Source: CAIVAT01 sp964355945
Lineage (GTDB): Bacteria > Bacteroidota > Bacteroidia > Bacteroidales > FEN-979
NCBI GenBank assembly: GCA_964355945.1
Contig: CAYHGE010000001.1
Span: 62,001 to 126,000 of the forward strand
Direction: 5' to 3'
DNA: 64,000 bases
Shown: one piece after another, positions 8,847-18,447 of the stretch
Position numbering within the stretch: position 1 is the first letter of the stretch
Layout of the letters: every line of letters begins with the position of its first letter
Program-made: the position numbers and the translations under genes
The notes under the pieces: model-generated
The model's input: only the letters and a program-made list of their open reading frames with translations
The model's database searches: none
Told to the model about the DNA's origin: nothing

Positions 8847-11800
8847 AACAACCTTCACCATCCGGGTCTCATTTCCTGTGATTACCCTGACAAGGTAAAC
8901 CCCTTTGGGATGCAATGCCAGTGACAGTTCGTAACTCTTCTGCGGAGGGTATTTTTCGCTGAGGATTTTATCACCCATCATCCCATAAACTTCAACTGTT
9001 GCTGAAGAAATTTCCTGCTGATTTGTCAACTCAAGAAAAATCGATCCTGTTGTTGGATTCGGGTATGCCCGCAGGGTTTTTCCGATCGATACCTCTGTGA
9101 ATGTGTTTTCTGGTTCAGTCTCAGTCCCTGTCATCACAGGAAGGCGGGGACAGAACTGGCCTGTTGTGCTGATATAGCCATGCATATAGCATCCGGCAAT
9201 GGCTGAAGTGCCTGGCATATAAATGATCTTTTGGCCGGCGATCATTGTTGCACTGGCACCTGGATTCACGGTAAAGGTTGTGCCGCTACCCGCAACCACA
9301 ATTACATTGTTGGCATCATAGCACAGGATCTGCCCGGCTGTGACACTGATGTTTTGCAAGTAGAGTGTATCAACGATCCAGGAAGTGATTTCGAATGCCA
9401 GGTCGGTGTATTTTACCATCGATCCGGGTGTTGGCCAGGTTATGGTTTGCCACACACCGGTTCCATTGGTTGCAGCTCCGCACAAAATAGGGTAAAACCA
9501 GCGGTTTGCCTCCTGCCAGCGCCATGAAGGCGGATTCACCGGATTATTTGACATCGCCTGCACCGAGAACCAGTATGTTGTATCCTTTACCTGGATAAAT
9601 GGCTCCGGAAGCAGGAAGTCATATTTATAGATTGGTGACCCTTCATTGTTTATCAAACCAGTGTTGATCTCCAGCAGTGGGTTAAACGGGACAATATAAC
9701 TCTTGATTGGATTGGCAGGCAGGCAATTGGAATTGGCGTAAATCTTCAAGATGAAATGATTAATTCCTGCTCCCCTTTTTTCCAATCCCTGGGCGCTCAT
9801 TTCATAATTACCCCACCAGTGCAGGTCGGTTACAACCTCACCATTGCATTTCCAGTCATCGGCAAGTAAGCTCATGTCAGTTGCATGCAGGCCCGGGAAA
9901 AGCGGGTCGGCTGGCTGGCTCCATTTTAAATCTCCATACACAGTTGTCAGGATTTTGTAATCTTCCACTTCACCATCAGAGGCTGGTCCGGTGTAGGAGA
10001 GTGCAGGTTGATGGCTGAAACGGCACCGGGCATAAGTTGAACCTGCAACCACATTTCCAGGGGTAATGAAGGTGAGGTAATTATCCCCAGCTACCAGGTT
10101 TATATCCATGAATACCTGTTCATTGGCATCTGCCCAATCTCCATCGGCATTAAAATCGATCCAGCAGTTGAACAGTGCATTTCCAACTGAAGCAGTTACT
10201 TTAATCTTACATGGATTTCCCTTCGCAACAGGCCACATGAATACAACCCCGTCCTCATCGTCAAGGTTGGCAATGTCATCACCATCAGCTGCAAGGGTTT
10301 GTTGACCATCCGGTTCACCATCTATCTGTAAACCCAGGTATGTGATTCCATCAATGATGTGGCTTGCCCCGCCATTTACATTCAGGGTCGGATAGGTAGG
10401 ATCGGGAGCGTCACCCCAGTCCAATTGATCTGGTTGTGGTTCAATATTTACCGCATAATCCTCTACTTCGCCATTTGGTGCCGGCCCCAGGAATCCCAGC
10501 CCCTGCAGCGTGCAAAACCTGAACCTCGCAAATTTGGAACCGACGGTAGTGTTTCCAGGTACATTAAATGTCAGCATGTTAGGCCCGGGAATAAGCATTA
10601 CATCAATAAAGACCTGGTCGCCCGGGTCAGCCCATGATCCATTACCGTTAAAGTCTACCCAAACATTCAGGAACCCCTGCACCGAAGCCAATACATTGAG
10701 ACTCGCCGGTTGATTTGGGATCCATGGATTCATGAAAAACACACCATCTTCATCATCATTGGGGGGAGGAAACATGATGTCCATGTCATCACCCAATGCC
10801 ATGGGGTCGGGCTGCCCGTCGGGTTCACCATCAACCTGGGGGCCGAGGTAGGTTACCTGGTCAATTGTATGTCGCGCACCATTGCTGGCAAGTAAGGTCG
10901 GATATAGCGGATCCGGAGCGTCACCGAAATCCAGTTCAGGTTGTGGTGCCAGCTCAATCATGACCTGGTAATCTTCAACCTCGCCATTGGGAGCATAACC
11001 GAAAAACTGCAGGCCACCTTGTCCGCTCACTCTGAACCTGGCAAATGTGACAAATGGCATGGCGTTGGCAGGTACCAGGAAGGATAAAAGGTTCATGCCC
11101 CCTGTTAATGGAACACTAACAAAAATTTGTTCACCCGGATCAGCCCAGGCATTCATCTTGTTAAAATCGACCCATGCATCCAGAATACATGGCATATTTA
11201 CCATAACCTGCACGGTGGCAAGTTGCCCGGGAGTGAGCAAACTGGTAAACATGACTCCGTCTTCGTCGTCACCAATTGCCGGGTTAATGTCATCCCCGGT
11301 TGCAGTGCCGTTTGGCTGGCCGTTAAATTCAACATCAATCAATGGTCCAAGGCTCAGCCCCGTATTGGTATGCCTTGCACCATTCGATGCCATCAATGTC
11401 GGGTATGGGCCGTCAGGTGCATCACCAAAGTCCATGGTGGCAACGACGAAACTTTGCATGGTAGCCTTGATATCGGGTCTTGGGCCTATATTGCCCACAG
11501 GGGGAGTTATCTGTGCCGTGCCATAGGTGGCCAGCCAGGTACGCATATTAGCTGGCGTAGGCGGGGTGGCCGATACATTCGCAAAGTAATACCCTTCAAC
11601 ACAGGCAAGAGCACCTGCCACGATGGGTGAAGCACTCGAAGTTCCATTGAAATCAGCCCTGTAATAGTAATTAGGTCCTTGGGCGTTGTAATATGTTCCG
11701 TACCCGGTGGTGAAGACATTTTCACCCCATCCTTGTAAATCAAACCGTGGTCCGTAACTGGAAAACGAGAGCCGCTGCAGATTCCCTTCAATATATGTAC

Positions 11801-12902
11801 CACCTGTATAGACTCCGCCAGCTCCGACAATGATTGCTCCCGAATTTCCATACCATGCCATGTTCCCGGTGTTGATGTTGCCATTTCCTCCTGCCTCTAC
11901 CACATGAATTCCGTTGGCTATGGCATTAACAATGGCAGCATACACCGCGTTGTTGGTCTGGGCATTTGGGGTAGTATTGGTGTACCATTCCAATGGCACA
12001 TATCCTCCTGATCCGGTATAGTCCCATTGCTGCTCCAGGAGTATTACATCCCCGGCATAAAGGCTTGAAATTGCATAGTATATGGCGCCTGCCGGATTCC
12101 ATGTGCCTCCCCAGTAAGTGCCGCAGGTTTTCAAACCTGCTCCATAACAGATACCTGTGGTTCCCCATCCGTTGTTGTCAGATACCAGTTCCCCAAGAAC
12201 TGCCGTACCATGATTGTTGTCATTGAACGGATCGGTGATGGTATTCGGGTTTATTTGTGATCCGAGCGCTTTGGTAATATCAGCATGGTTGTAATTCCAG
12301 CTGTACTCCACATCGCAAATGGTAACACCGGTTCCTGTTCCCCCTGTTTGTGTCCATGCATAGAGCGCATCAACACCGGTTGGATTATTTGCGGCAGGAT
12401 TCAGATAGCCTTGCTGGGACTGGTAATTTCCGGGGTTCGGCAATGGCACTGGTTTCGGAACAGGTTTTGCGAGGTAAATCCCTGGCAGGGCCTCAAGCCT
12501 TTCAGCGATCTTCCAGGTGTCATTTCCTTTTGGAATCTTTAACCGGTAGATGTTATTCAGATTATAAATGTCTTCGCCTGTGTTGCGTTCACCGTTTGTT
12601 TCCCAGTTATCGATTGTTGTTTCCGGCAAATCGGTCAGTCGCTGCCATGTGTGCCACTGCAATTCATTCAGGATATCATCAACCCCGAGCAATGCCCGTG
12701 TTGTGAGATCCGTTAAATTTCCGTTACGAATCCTCACTTTTGATTCACCTGAGAACATCACCTCTATCCATTCCTCTTCGAATGCATAAGGATAATTGCT
12801 GTACGGTTTTGAGTTTTTTTCCGGATTCTGTGAAAATGATTCTGAAATTGCGTATCCACAAAAGAAAAAACCCAGGACTGAAAGTAAAAAGATCTTTTTC
12901 AT
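8838..12902 (-). CDS. Giant secreted subtilisin-like (S8) peptidase with three GEVED repeats and T9SS tail
   Basis: The 1354-residue protein has a signal peptide (residues 1-25), a propeptide-like region (about 40-150), and an S8 peptidase domain (about 170-470). The triad is visible: Asp197 in TICDVEY, His231 in NNHGTAV, Ser422 in NGTSSASP, with oxyanion Asn340 in AGGNGN. Three homologous GEVED repeats follow at about 491-645, 658-816 and 828-982. Each opens with D(F/W)GDAPD.YPTL, contains a DDEDGV acidic (probably Ca-binding) motif, and ends in GEVEDY. A further beta-rich region (about 990-1265) leads to a T9SS type A sorting domain in the last 85 residues (YPNPTTGSIFLEL). It is expected to be an active cell-surface or released protease; the repeats may bind matrix or substrate. 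Confidence 0.92.
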   Translation of the reverse strand: MKKIFLLSVLGFFFCGYAISESFSQNPEKNSKPYSNYPYAFEEEWIEVMFSGESKVRIRNGNLTDLTTRALLGVDDILNELQWHTWQRLTDLPETTIDNWETNGERNTGEDIYNLNNIYRLKIPKGNDTWKIAERLEALPGIYLAKPVPKPVPLPNPGNYQSQQGYLNPAANNPTGVDALYAWTQTGGTGTGVTICDVEYSWNYNHADITKALGSQINPNTITDPFNDNNHGTAVLGELVSDNNGWGTTGICYGAGLKTCGTYWGGTWNPAGAIYYAISSLYAGDVILLEQQWDYTGSGGYVPLEWYTNTTPNAQTNNAVYAAIVNAIANGIHVVEAGGNGNINTGNMAWYGNSGAIIVGAGGVYTGGTYIEGNLQRLSFSSYGPRFDLQGWGENVFTTGYGTYYNAQGPNYYYRADFNGTSSASPIVAGALACVEGYYFANVSATPPTPANMRTWLATYGTAQITPPVGNIGPRPDIKATMQSFVVATMDFGDAPDGPYPTLMASNGARHTNTGLSLGPLIDVEFNGQPNGTATGDDINPAIGDDEDGVMFTSLLTPGQLATVQVMVNMPCILDAWVDFNKMNAWADPGEQIFVSVPLTGGMNLLSFLVPANAMPFVTFARFRVSGQGGLQFFGYAPNGEVEDYQVMIELAPQPELDFGDAPDPLYPTLLASNGARHTIDQVTYLGPQVDGEPDGQPDPMALGDDMDIMFPPPNDDEDGVFFMNPWIPNQPASLNVLASVQGFLNVWVDFNGNGSWADPGDQVFIDVMLIPGPNMLTFNVPGNTTVGSKFARFRFCTLQGLGFLGPAPNGEVEDYAVNIEPQPDQLDWGDAPDPTYPTLNVNGGASHIIDGITYLGLQIDGEPDGQQTLAADGDDIANLDDEDGVVFMWPVAKGNPCKIKVTASVGNALFNCWIDFNADGDWADANEQVFMDINLVAGDNYLTFITPGNVVAGSTYARCRFSHQPALSYTGPASDGEVEDYKILTTVYGDLKWSQPADPLFPGLHATDMSLLADDWKCNGEVVTDLHWWGNYEMSAQGLEKRGAGINHFILKIYANSNCLPANPIKSYIVPFNPLLEINTGLINNEGSPIYKYDFLLPEPFIQVKDTTYWFSVQAMSNNPVNPPSWRWQEANRWFYPILCGAATNGTGVWQTITWPTPGSMVKYTDLAFEITSWIVDTLYLQNISVTAGQILCYDANNVIVVAGSGTTFTVNPGASATMIAGQKIIYMPGTSAIAGCYMHGYISTTGQFCPRLPVMTGTETEPENTFTEVSIGKTLRAYPNPTTGSIFLELTNQQEISSATVEVYGMMGDKILSEKYPPQKSYELSLALHPKGVYLVRVITGNETRMVKVVLK

Positions 12903-13232
12903 GTCGGTTTGTTTTTGAATTTCTACTTAGGTGACTAAAAATTACCAGTTTAGTTATATCGGGGATATATTCAAAATATATTTCACAACACAGTTCCGCT
13001 ATTTCAGGAAATAGCCATGAATTATTTAAATAGTCGGTAATCAGGTAGTTGTGGTGTACGGAGAGATGTGTAGCAGGTTGATGGTGGGATAAAGATTTTA
13101 GCTGATCAACAATACCCTGTGCCGGCCTTTACATTTAACCCATAAATATACATTAGAATGGTGCGATTTCCAAGAAAAAAGGGTAAAATGTTACAATATT
13201 TGTAAATTTGCCACAACTAAATTATCTATGTC
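12903..13232. other. 330-base divergent intergenic region
   Basis: This gap separates the start of the subtilisin gene from the start of the second Cys/Met PLP enzyme. It is AT-rich and holds no credible reading frame or RNA gene that I recognise. TAAATTTG at 13203-13210 fits the -7 consensus for the rightward gene, about 23 bases from its ATG. No clear leftward promoter or riboswitch is seen. Confidence 0.5.
13203..13210 (+). promoter_or_regulatory. Candidate -7 element of the second PLP enzyme gene
   Basis: TAAATTTG matches TAnnTTTG. The predicted transcript start near 13214 would leave a leader of about 19 bases. No TTG is found at the right distance upstream. Confidence 0.4.
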
Positions 13233-14423
13233 ATGCAAAACGACCCCTCAACTAAAATCTACGACCTTCTTCAATTTGGCGAATATGGAGATGTAAATCC
13301 TTCAGTTTGCGATTCTGCTACCTTTACCTTTATGCAGGCCAAAACCATGCTTGACACCTTCCAGGGAGATTCTGAAGGGTGTTTCCTGTATTCGCGTCAC
13401 TGGAACCCAAGCAATAAATATCTGGCCGATGCGCTCTCAGCCATGGAGGGAACCGAATCATCATGGGTTACGGCCTCAGGAATGGCTGCCATTACCTGTT
13501 CCATCCTTCAGATTTGTAACAGTGGAGATCACATCGTTTGCAGCCTGACAACGTATGGCGGAACCTTTGCTTTCCTCTTTAACTACGTGAAAAAGTTTAA
13601 CATCGATGTCACCTTTGTTGATATTACAAACCTCGACCTGGTTGAGCAGGCCATCCGCCCTAACACCAGGATAATTTATACAGAATCGATGACGAACCCT
13701 TTGCTGCAGATATCCGACATCCCTGCCCTGGCAAAGATAGCCAACGATCACAATATCAAGATGGTGGTTGATAATACCTTCACCCCAATGATCATTGCTC
13801 CGTTTCAGTTGGGTGCCCATGTGGTGGTTTACAGCATGACCAAGTTCATCAACGGGAAAAATGACTGTGTGGCAGGTGCAATCTGTGCTTCTGCGGAGTT
13901 CATCAATTCACTCAGCGATGTAAATGCCGGAACCGCCATGTTGCTTGGCCCGGCTTTAGACCCGCTTCGTTCATCCAGTATCCTGAAAAACATGCACACA
14001 TTGCATATCCGTATGAAGCAGCACAGCAAAAATGCCATGTACCTTGCAGGAAAATTTAAAGAATATGGACTAAAGATCAACTATCCCGGCCTCCCTGAAA
14101 ATAAGGGCCATAAAATCATGAAAACCATGATGAATCCTGAGTTCGGGTTTGGAGGACTGATCGCAATCGACATGGTAACCGCCGACCGGGCAGCAAAGCT
14201 GATGGAAATGATGGAGATTGCCGGTGTCGGATATCTGGCCGTTAGTCTTGGCTATTTCAAAACACTCTTCAGTAACTCCGGAAAGAGTACTTCCTCAGAA
14301 GTTCCTGAGGAGATTCAGCGGGAAATGGGATTGTCTGAAGGACTTGTCCGGTTTTCTGTTGGTTTGGATAATGATATTGAACATACCTGGCAAAAAATTA
14401 AAGGTTGCCTCGCCCAAATGTAA
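13233..14423 (+). CDS. Cys/Met metabolism PLP-dependent enzyme (second paralogue)
   Basis: A 396-residue fold-type I PLP enzyme of the same family as the protein at 5490 but clearly diverged from it. The PLP lysine is Lys204 in YSMTKFINGKND, the pyridine-binding Asp180 is in VVDNTFTP, and ASGMAAI binds phosphate. The active-site stretch YSRHWNPSN replaces the usual YSR.gNPT, with His-Trp before Asn-Pro. These features point to a methionine gamma-lyase, cystathionine lyase or O-acetylhomoserine sulfhydrylase-like activity; the sequence does not decide between them. The esterase gene follows after six bases, so the pair is probably one operon. Confidence 0.88.
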   Translation: MQNDPSTKIYDLLQFGEYGDVNPSVCDSATFTFMQAKTMLDTFQGDSEGCFLYSRHWNPSNKYLADALSAMEGTESSWVTASGMAAITCSILQICNSGDHIVCSLTTYGGTFAFLFNYVKKFNIDVTFVDITNLDLVEQAIRPNTRIIYTESMTNPLLQISDIPALAKIANDHNIKMVVDNTFTPMIIAPFQLGAHVVVYSMTKFINGKNDCVAGAICASAEFINSLSDVNAGTAMLLGPALDPLRSSSILKNMHTLHIRMKQHSKNAMYLAGKFKEYGLKINYPGLPENKGHKIMKTMMNPEFGFGGLIAIDMVTADRAAKLMEMMEIAGVGYLAVSLGYFKTLFSNSGKSTSSEVPEEIQREMGLSEGLVRFSVGLDNDIEHTWQKIKGCLAQM

Positions 14424-14429
14424 CTGCTC

Positions 14430-15371
14430 ATGTTAATCGATCCCAAAGCCAAAGCGCTGCTGACAGCAATTGAAGCGGCAGGACAGATCGATTTCGATGC
14501 CGTACCGCTTGAATTCGCCCGTGAACAGGTTGAAGCAGGTTATTCACGCATGAAAATACCTGTCAAACAGGTTGGTTCGGTACGCGACCTTTCTTTTCCA
14601 GGTCCTGAGACAGATATTCCAGTCAGAATATATACACCTGAAGGTGACGGCCCTTTTCCGGTCATCGTTTTCTTTCATGGAGGTGGCTGGGTGTTTTTTC
14701 GTCTGGATGCTTATGATCCTATATGCAGCCATTTGTGTACGATCGCTAAATGTATCGTGGTCTCCGTCGATTACAGATTGTCACCCGAAAGTAAATTCCC
14801 TGCAGCAACAGAAGATTGCCTGCAAGCCGCCATTTATATTTCAAAACATTGCAGGGATTGGAACGGGAATCCCGAAAGAATTTTTCTTGCCGGTGATAGT
14901 GCCGGCGGAAACCTTGCTGCAGTAACAGCCCTGAGGTTGCGGGATGAGTACACTCAGTCGCCCATACCCATCATGGGGCAAATTCTTATTTACCCGGTTA
15001 CAGATTATTATAAGCCGGAAAAGCCCTCATATGTTGAATTTGCAGATGGCTATGGACTTACTTGTGGTGCAATGGCTTGGTTCTGGGATAAATACCTTGG
15101 CAATGAGCATGATTCGACAAATTACCTGGCAGCGCCATTGCTCGCCTCCAATTTGTTCCGTCTTCCACGGGCACTGGTCATCGTATCCGGCTGCGATCCG
15201 TTGAGGGATGAAGGTATTGCCTACGCAAACCGACTGTCAGGGGCGGGGGTAACCGTTACCCTGTCTGTTTATGACGACATGATCCATGGTTTCCTCAGTT
15301 ACCTGGGAATTCTGAAGCAGGCAAAGTCAGCCATTGAGGAAATTGCCCGGTGGCTGAGTCATTACCGGTAA
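14430..15371 (+). CDS. Alpha/beta hydrolase of the hormone-sensitive lipase (HSL) type
   Basis: The 313-residue cytoplasmic protein carries the HSL/family IV esterase marks: oxyanion-hole motif HGGGW at residues 83-87, nucleophile elbow GDSAGGN with Ser157, acid in SGCDPLRDEG, and His in DMIHGFL. There is no signal peptide. The family hydrolyses short-chain esters and sometimes lactones or acetylated compounds. It lies six bases downstream of the PLP enzyme and converges on gcvP with about 54 bases between. Coupling to the PLP enzyme suggests a shared small-molecule pathway, for example removing an acyl group from an acylated amino acid, but that is inference. Confidence 0.88.
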   Translation: MLIDPKAKALLTAIEAAGQIDFDAVPLEFAREQVEAGYSRMKIPVKQVGSVRDLSFPGPETDIPVRIYTPEGDGPFPVIVFFHGGGWVFFRLDAYDPICSHLCTIAKCIVVSVDYRLSPESKFPAATEDCLQAAIYISKHCRDWNGNPERIFLAGDSAGGNLAAVTALRLRDEYTQSPIPIMGQILIYPVTDYYKPEKPSYVEFADGYGLTCGAMAWFWDKYLGNEHDSTNYLAAPLLASNLFRLPRALVIVSGCDPLRDEGIAYANRLSGAGVTVTLSVYDDMIHGFLSYLGILKQAKSAIEEIARWLSHYR

Positions 15372-15425
15372 GTCAACCTGAAAGACACTTTCCTGTTTTT
15401 GCCCAAAGGTTATCTCAAGAAAGCT

Positions 15426-18284
15426 CTAACAGGAACATTGCAGGTTTCGATCCCCGAAGGCATCATCAATCCTTGTCACAGTCGGCCAGTATTTATCTTC
15501 CTTCAGTGAATCCACAGGGAATGCAGCTTTCTGCCGTGAATAGGGCAGGTTCCATTCATCAGCAGACACCATCTGAGCGGTATGAGGCGCCTTCATGATG
15601 ACATTGATGGCCTTGTCAGCCTGTCCGGAAGCGATCTCGTCAATTTCGCCCTTGATGGCAACCATTGCTTCCAGGAAGCGGTTCAGCTCTGAATAGGGTT
15701 CACTCTCGGTTGGCTCAACCATCAGGGTGCCGTGAACAGGAAAGGCCACGGTCGGGGCATGGAAACCATAATCCATCAGGCGTTTGGCGATGTCGATGGC
15801 ACCGATGCCTGTCTGGCGGCTGATGCCGTTGCAGTCAACGATCATTTCGTGGGCACACCGGCCGTTCTTGCCTGAATACAGGATGGGATAATGCGGCTCC
15901 AGGCATGATTTTAAATAGTTTGCATTCAGGATAGCCATTTTTGTTGCTTCAGTCAGACCTGCTCCGCCCATCAGTTTGATGTAGGCATACGAGATCGTTA
16001 GGACAAGTGCACTTCCATAAGGGGCTGATGCCACTGCAGAGATGCCTTCACTGCCTCCTGTTTCAACCACAACGTGTTTAGGCATGAACGGTGTAAGGTG
16101 CCGGGCAACGGCAATTGGTCCCTCACCGGGACCGCCGCCACCATGTGGAATCGCAAATGTCTTATGAAGGTTGAGGTGGCAAACGTCGGCCTTGATAATT
16201 CCCGGATTTGTCAGCCCTACCTGAGCATTCATGTTCGCGCCATCCATGTAAACCTGTCCGCCGTTTTCATGAATGATGGCTATAATATCAAGGATCTCCT
16301 CTTCGAAAACCCCATGCGTGGATGGATAGGTAACCATCAGGGCAGAGAGTGTATCTTTGTACTGGATAGCCTTTTCACGGAGATCTGACACATCAATGTT
16401 CCCCTTCTCATCGCATTTGACAACTACAACCTTCATGCCTGCCATCGCAGCACTTGCTGGATTGGTGCCATGTGCAGAGGACGGGATGATGCAAACATCC
16501 CTGTGTCCATCCCCCCTGGCAATATGGTACTGACGGATAACCATCAAACCTGCATATTCTCCGGCAGCACCTGAATTTGGCATGAAGGAAACTGAATCAA
16601 ACCCTGTGATTGTTGCGAGGTCTTTGGCAAGTTCTGAGATCAGGAACTGGTATCCTTCGGCCTGGTCTTTCGGCACAAACGGATGTATTCCGCCGAATTC
16701 CGGGTAGCTGAGCGCAAACAATTCCGATGCTGCATTGAGTTTCATGGTGCAGGAACCCAGAGGGATCATCGAACGGTTCAATGCCAGATCCTTGATTTCA
16801 AGCTTTTTGATATATCGCATCATCTCCGTTTCGGAATGATAACTGTTAAAAACTTTATGTTCAAGGTACCCTGATGTTCTGGTAAGTTGCTGGGGAATAG
16901 TTGTAATCAGTTCACATTCCTGAGGATTGCAAACAAATTCGGTATATGTCTTCCCATTGGCCTTTGCAAAAATTCCGACGAGGATGTTGATGTCGGAAAG
17001 CGAGGTGGTTTCATCGATGCTGACGCCCACATGACGTTCATCGATGTAGCGAAGGTTAAATTTATTCTCCAATGAAGCTTTTTTAATGACCTCCATTGCA
17101 ACACCTTCCGGTAGCTGGATTCTAACGGTGTCAAAGAAAAAATCGTTTAACTGGGCATAGCCATATTTTTTCACCTCCTGGGCAAGCACCCCTGTGAGGA
17201 TATTAATATGGCGGGCAATCTGGCGTAGTCCTTTCGGGCCGTGATAAACTGTATACATTCCTGCCATAACTGCCAGTAAAACCTGGGATGTGCAGATGTT
17301 GGAGGTCGCTTTTTCCCGTTTGATGTGCTGTTCCCGGGTTTGAAGTGCCATCCGCAGTGCACGGTTTCCATTTGCATCAACGGAAACCCCGATGATACGG
17401 CCTGGCATCTGTCGCTTGTACTCATCCCGTGTGGCAAAATAGGCGGCATGCGGACCACCATAGCCCATCGGAATACCAAAACGCTGGGTGGAACCAAAAA
17501 CAACATCAGCACCCCATTCTCCCGGAGGGGTGAGCAGGGTAAGACTGAGCAGGTCAGCTGCAACAGCTACCATCGCCCCAGCGGCGTGTGCTTTTTCAAC
17601 GATGCCGGAGAAATCACAAACCGAACCATGCTGATTTGGGTACTGTAAAACACAGCCGAACATTAATTCGTTAAATTCGATATCCTGCTGTTTGTCAACA
17701 ATGAGTTCAATGCCCAGGGGGATGGCCCGCGTTCTGATTACATCGATCGATTGCGGGAAAAGGTTTTTAGAAACGAAGAACTGGTTGGCGCCGCGTTTAA
17801 CAGCGTCTCTTGAACGACTGTTGAAAAGCATGATCATGGCTTCAGAAGCTGCGGTACCTTCATCAAGCAAAGATGCATTTGCAATGGGCATTGCAGTGAG
17901 GTCGCATACCATTGTCTGAAAATTCAGCAAGGCCTCAAGTCTTCCCTGGGATATTTCTGCCTGGTAAGGAGTATAAGCAGTGTACCATCCCGGGTTTTCC
18001 AGGATATTTCTTAAAATAACGGCGGGAACAATGGTGTCGTAATACCCCATGCCGATAAAGCTTTTGTAAAGTTTGTTTTTTGCACCGATTGACCGGATGT
18101 GGGTCAGGTACTGATGCTCATTCATCCCGGTTGGAAGGTCGAGGGGTGCCTTCATCCGGATTGAGGATGGAACAGTTTGATCTATAAGCTGATCAATAGA
18201 GGCAACTCCAATTTTTTCAAGCATGAGGTTGATTTCATCGCCGAAAGGTCCGTTGTGTCGTCTTGCAAAGTTATTGTTGATCAT
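15426..18284 (-). CDS. gcvP: Glycine dehydrogenase (decarboxylating), P protein of the glycine cleavage system
   Basis: This PLP enzyme decarboxylates glycine and passes the aminomethyl group to the lipoyl H protein. From the ATG at 18284 it has 952 residues, the normal size of the fused P protein (homologous N- and C-terminal halves). An in-frame extension to 18350 exists but lacks similarity to the family; the sequence FARRHNGP right after the chosen start is the typical GcvP N-terminus. The PLP lysine lies in the C-half motif LNLHKTFAIPHGGGGPG. MIPLGSCTMKLN and the YPSTHGVFEE region are also conserved. No gcvT or gcvH is nearby. A well-formed promoter lies at 18317-18350. Confidence 0.97.
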   Translation of the reverse strand: MINNNFARRHNGPFGDEINLMLEKIGVASIDQLIDQTVPSSIRMKAPLDLPTGMNEHQYLTHIRSIGAKNKLYKSFIGMGYYDTIVPAVILRNILENPGWYTAYTPYQAEISQGRLEALLNFQTMVCDLTAMPIANASLLDEGTAASEAMIMLFNSRSRDAVKRGANQFFVSKNLFPQSIDVIRTRAIPLGIELIVDKQQDIEFNELMFGCVLQYPNQHGSVCDFSGIVEKAHAAGAMVAVAADLLSLTLLTPPGEWGADVVFGSTQRFGIPMGYGGPHAAYFATRDEYKRQMPGRIIGVSVDANGNRALRMALQTREQHIKREKATSNICTSQVLLAVMAGMYTVYHGPKGLRQIARHINILTGVLAQEVKKYGYAQLNDFFFDTVRIQLPEGVAMEVIKKASLENKFNLRYIDERHVGVSIDETTSLSDINILVGIFAKANGKTYTEFVCNPQECELITTIPQQLTRTSGYLEHKVFNSYHSETEMMRYIKKLEIKDLALNRSMIPLGSCTMKLNAASELFALSYPEFGGIHPFVPKDQAEGYQFLISELAKDLATITGFDSVSFMPNSGAAGEYAGLMVIRQYHIARGDGHRDVCIIPSSAHGTNPASAAMAGMKVVVVKCDEKGNIDVSDLREKAIQYKDTLSALMVTYPSTHGVFEEEILDIIAIIHENGGQVYMDGANMNAQVGLTNPGIIKADVCHLNLHKTFAIPHGGGGPGEGPIAVARHLTPFMPKHVVVETGGSEGISAVASAPYGSALVLTISYAYIKLMGGAGLTEATKMAILNANYLKSCLEPHYPILYSGKNGRCAHEMIVDCNGISRQTGIGAIDIAKRLMDYGFHAPTVAFPVHGTLMVEPTESEPYSELNRFLEAMVAIKGEIDEIASGQADKAINVIMKAPHTAQMVSADEWNLPYSRQKAAFPVDSLKEDKYWPTVTRIDDAFGDRNLQCSC

Positions 18285-18316
18285 GTGGAAGTTTTTTTGA
18301 GATTTTGAATGCAGCG

Positions 18317-18350
18317 CAAAAGTACCAAAAGTTTGTGAAATGATAAACAA
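18317..18350 (-). promoter_or_regulatory. Promoter of gcvP
   Basis: On the minus strand TTG (18350-18348), a 23-base spacer, and TACTTTTG (18324-18317) match TTG-N17-23-TAnnTTTG exactly. Transcription would begin near 18313, about 29 bases before the ATG at 18284. This supports the shorter start, since the longer frame would begin upstream of the transcript. Confidence 0.65.
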
Positions 18351-18393
18351 TTAAAACACCCTGACGGGGTCCATAACCCTGTCAGGGTCCATG

Positions 18394-18426
18394 AAAAAAC
18401 GCCGCCCCTGCAAGGAACGGCGTTTT
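18394..18426 (-). terminator. Rho-independent terminator after the PKD protein gene
   Basis: AAAACGCCG at 18396-18404 pairs perfectly with CGGCGTTTT at 18418-18426 around a 13-base loop. Read on the minus strand the stem is followed by six U. It lies 22 bases past the stop of the PKD gene and before the gcvP promoter. A second inverted repeat (ACCCTGAC at 18358-18365 with GTCAGGGT at 18381-18388) lies just beyond and may back it up. Confidence 0.85.
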
Positions 18427-18447
18427 CAAAATGATTACTGAACAGAT

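Noticed and set aside
18358..18388. Inverted repeat ACCCTGAC/GTCAGGGT as a separate terminator or operator
   Set aside because: The two halves are also near direct repeats of a CCCTGxCxGGGTCCAT unit, and a better terminator lies next to it; function unclear, so not listed on its own.
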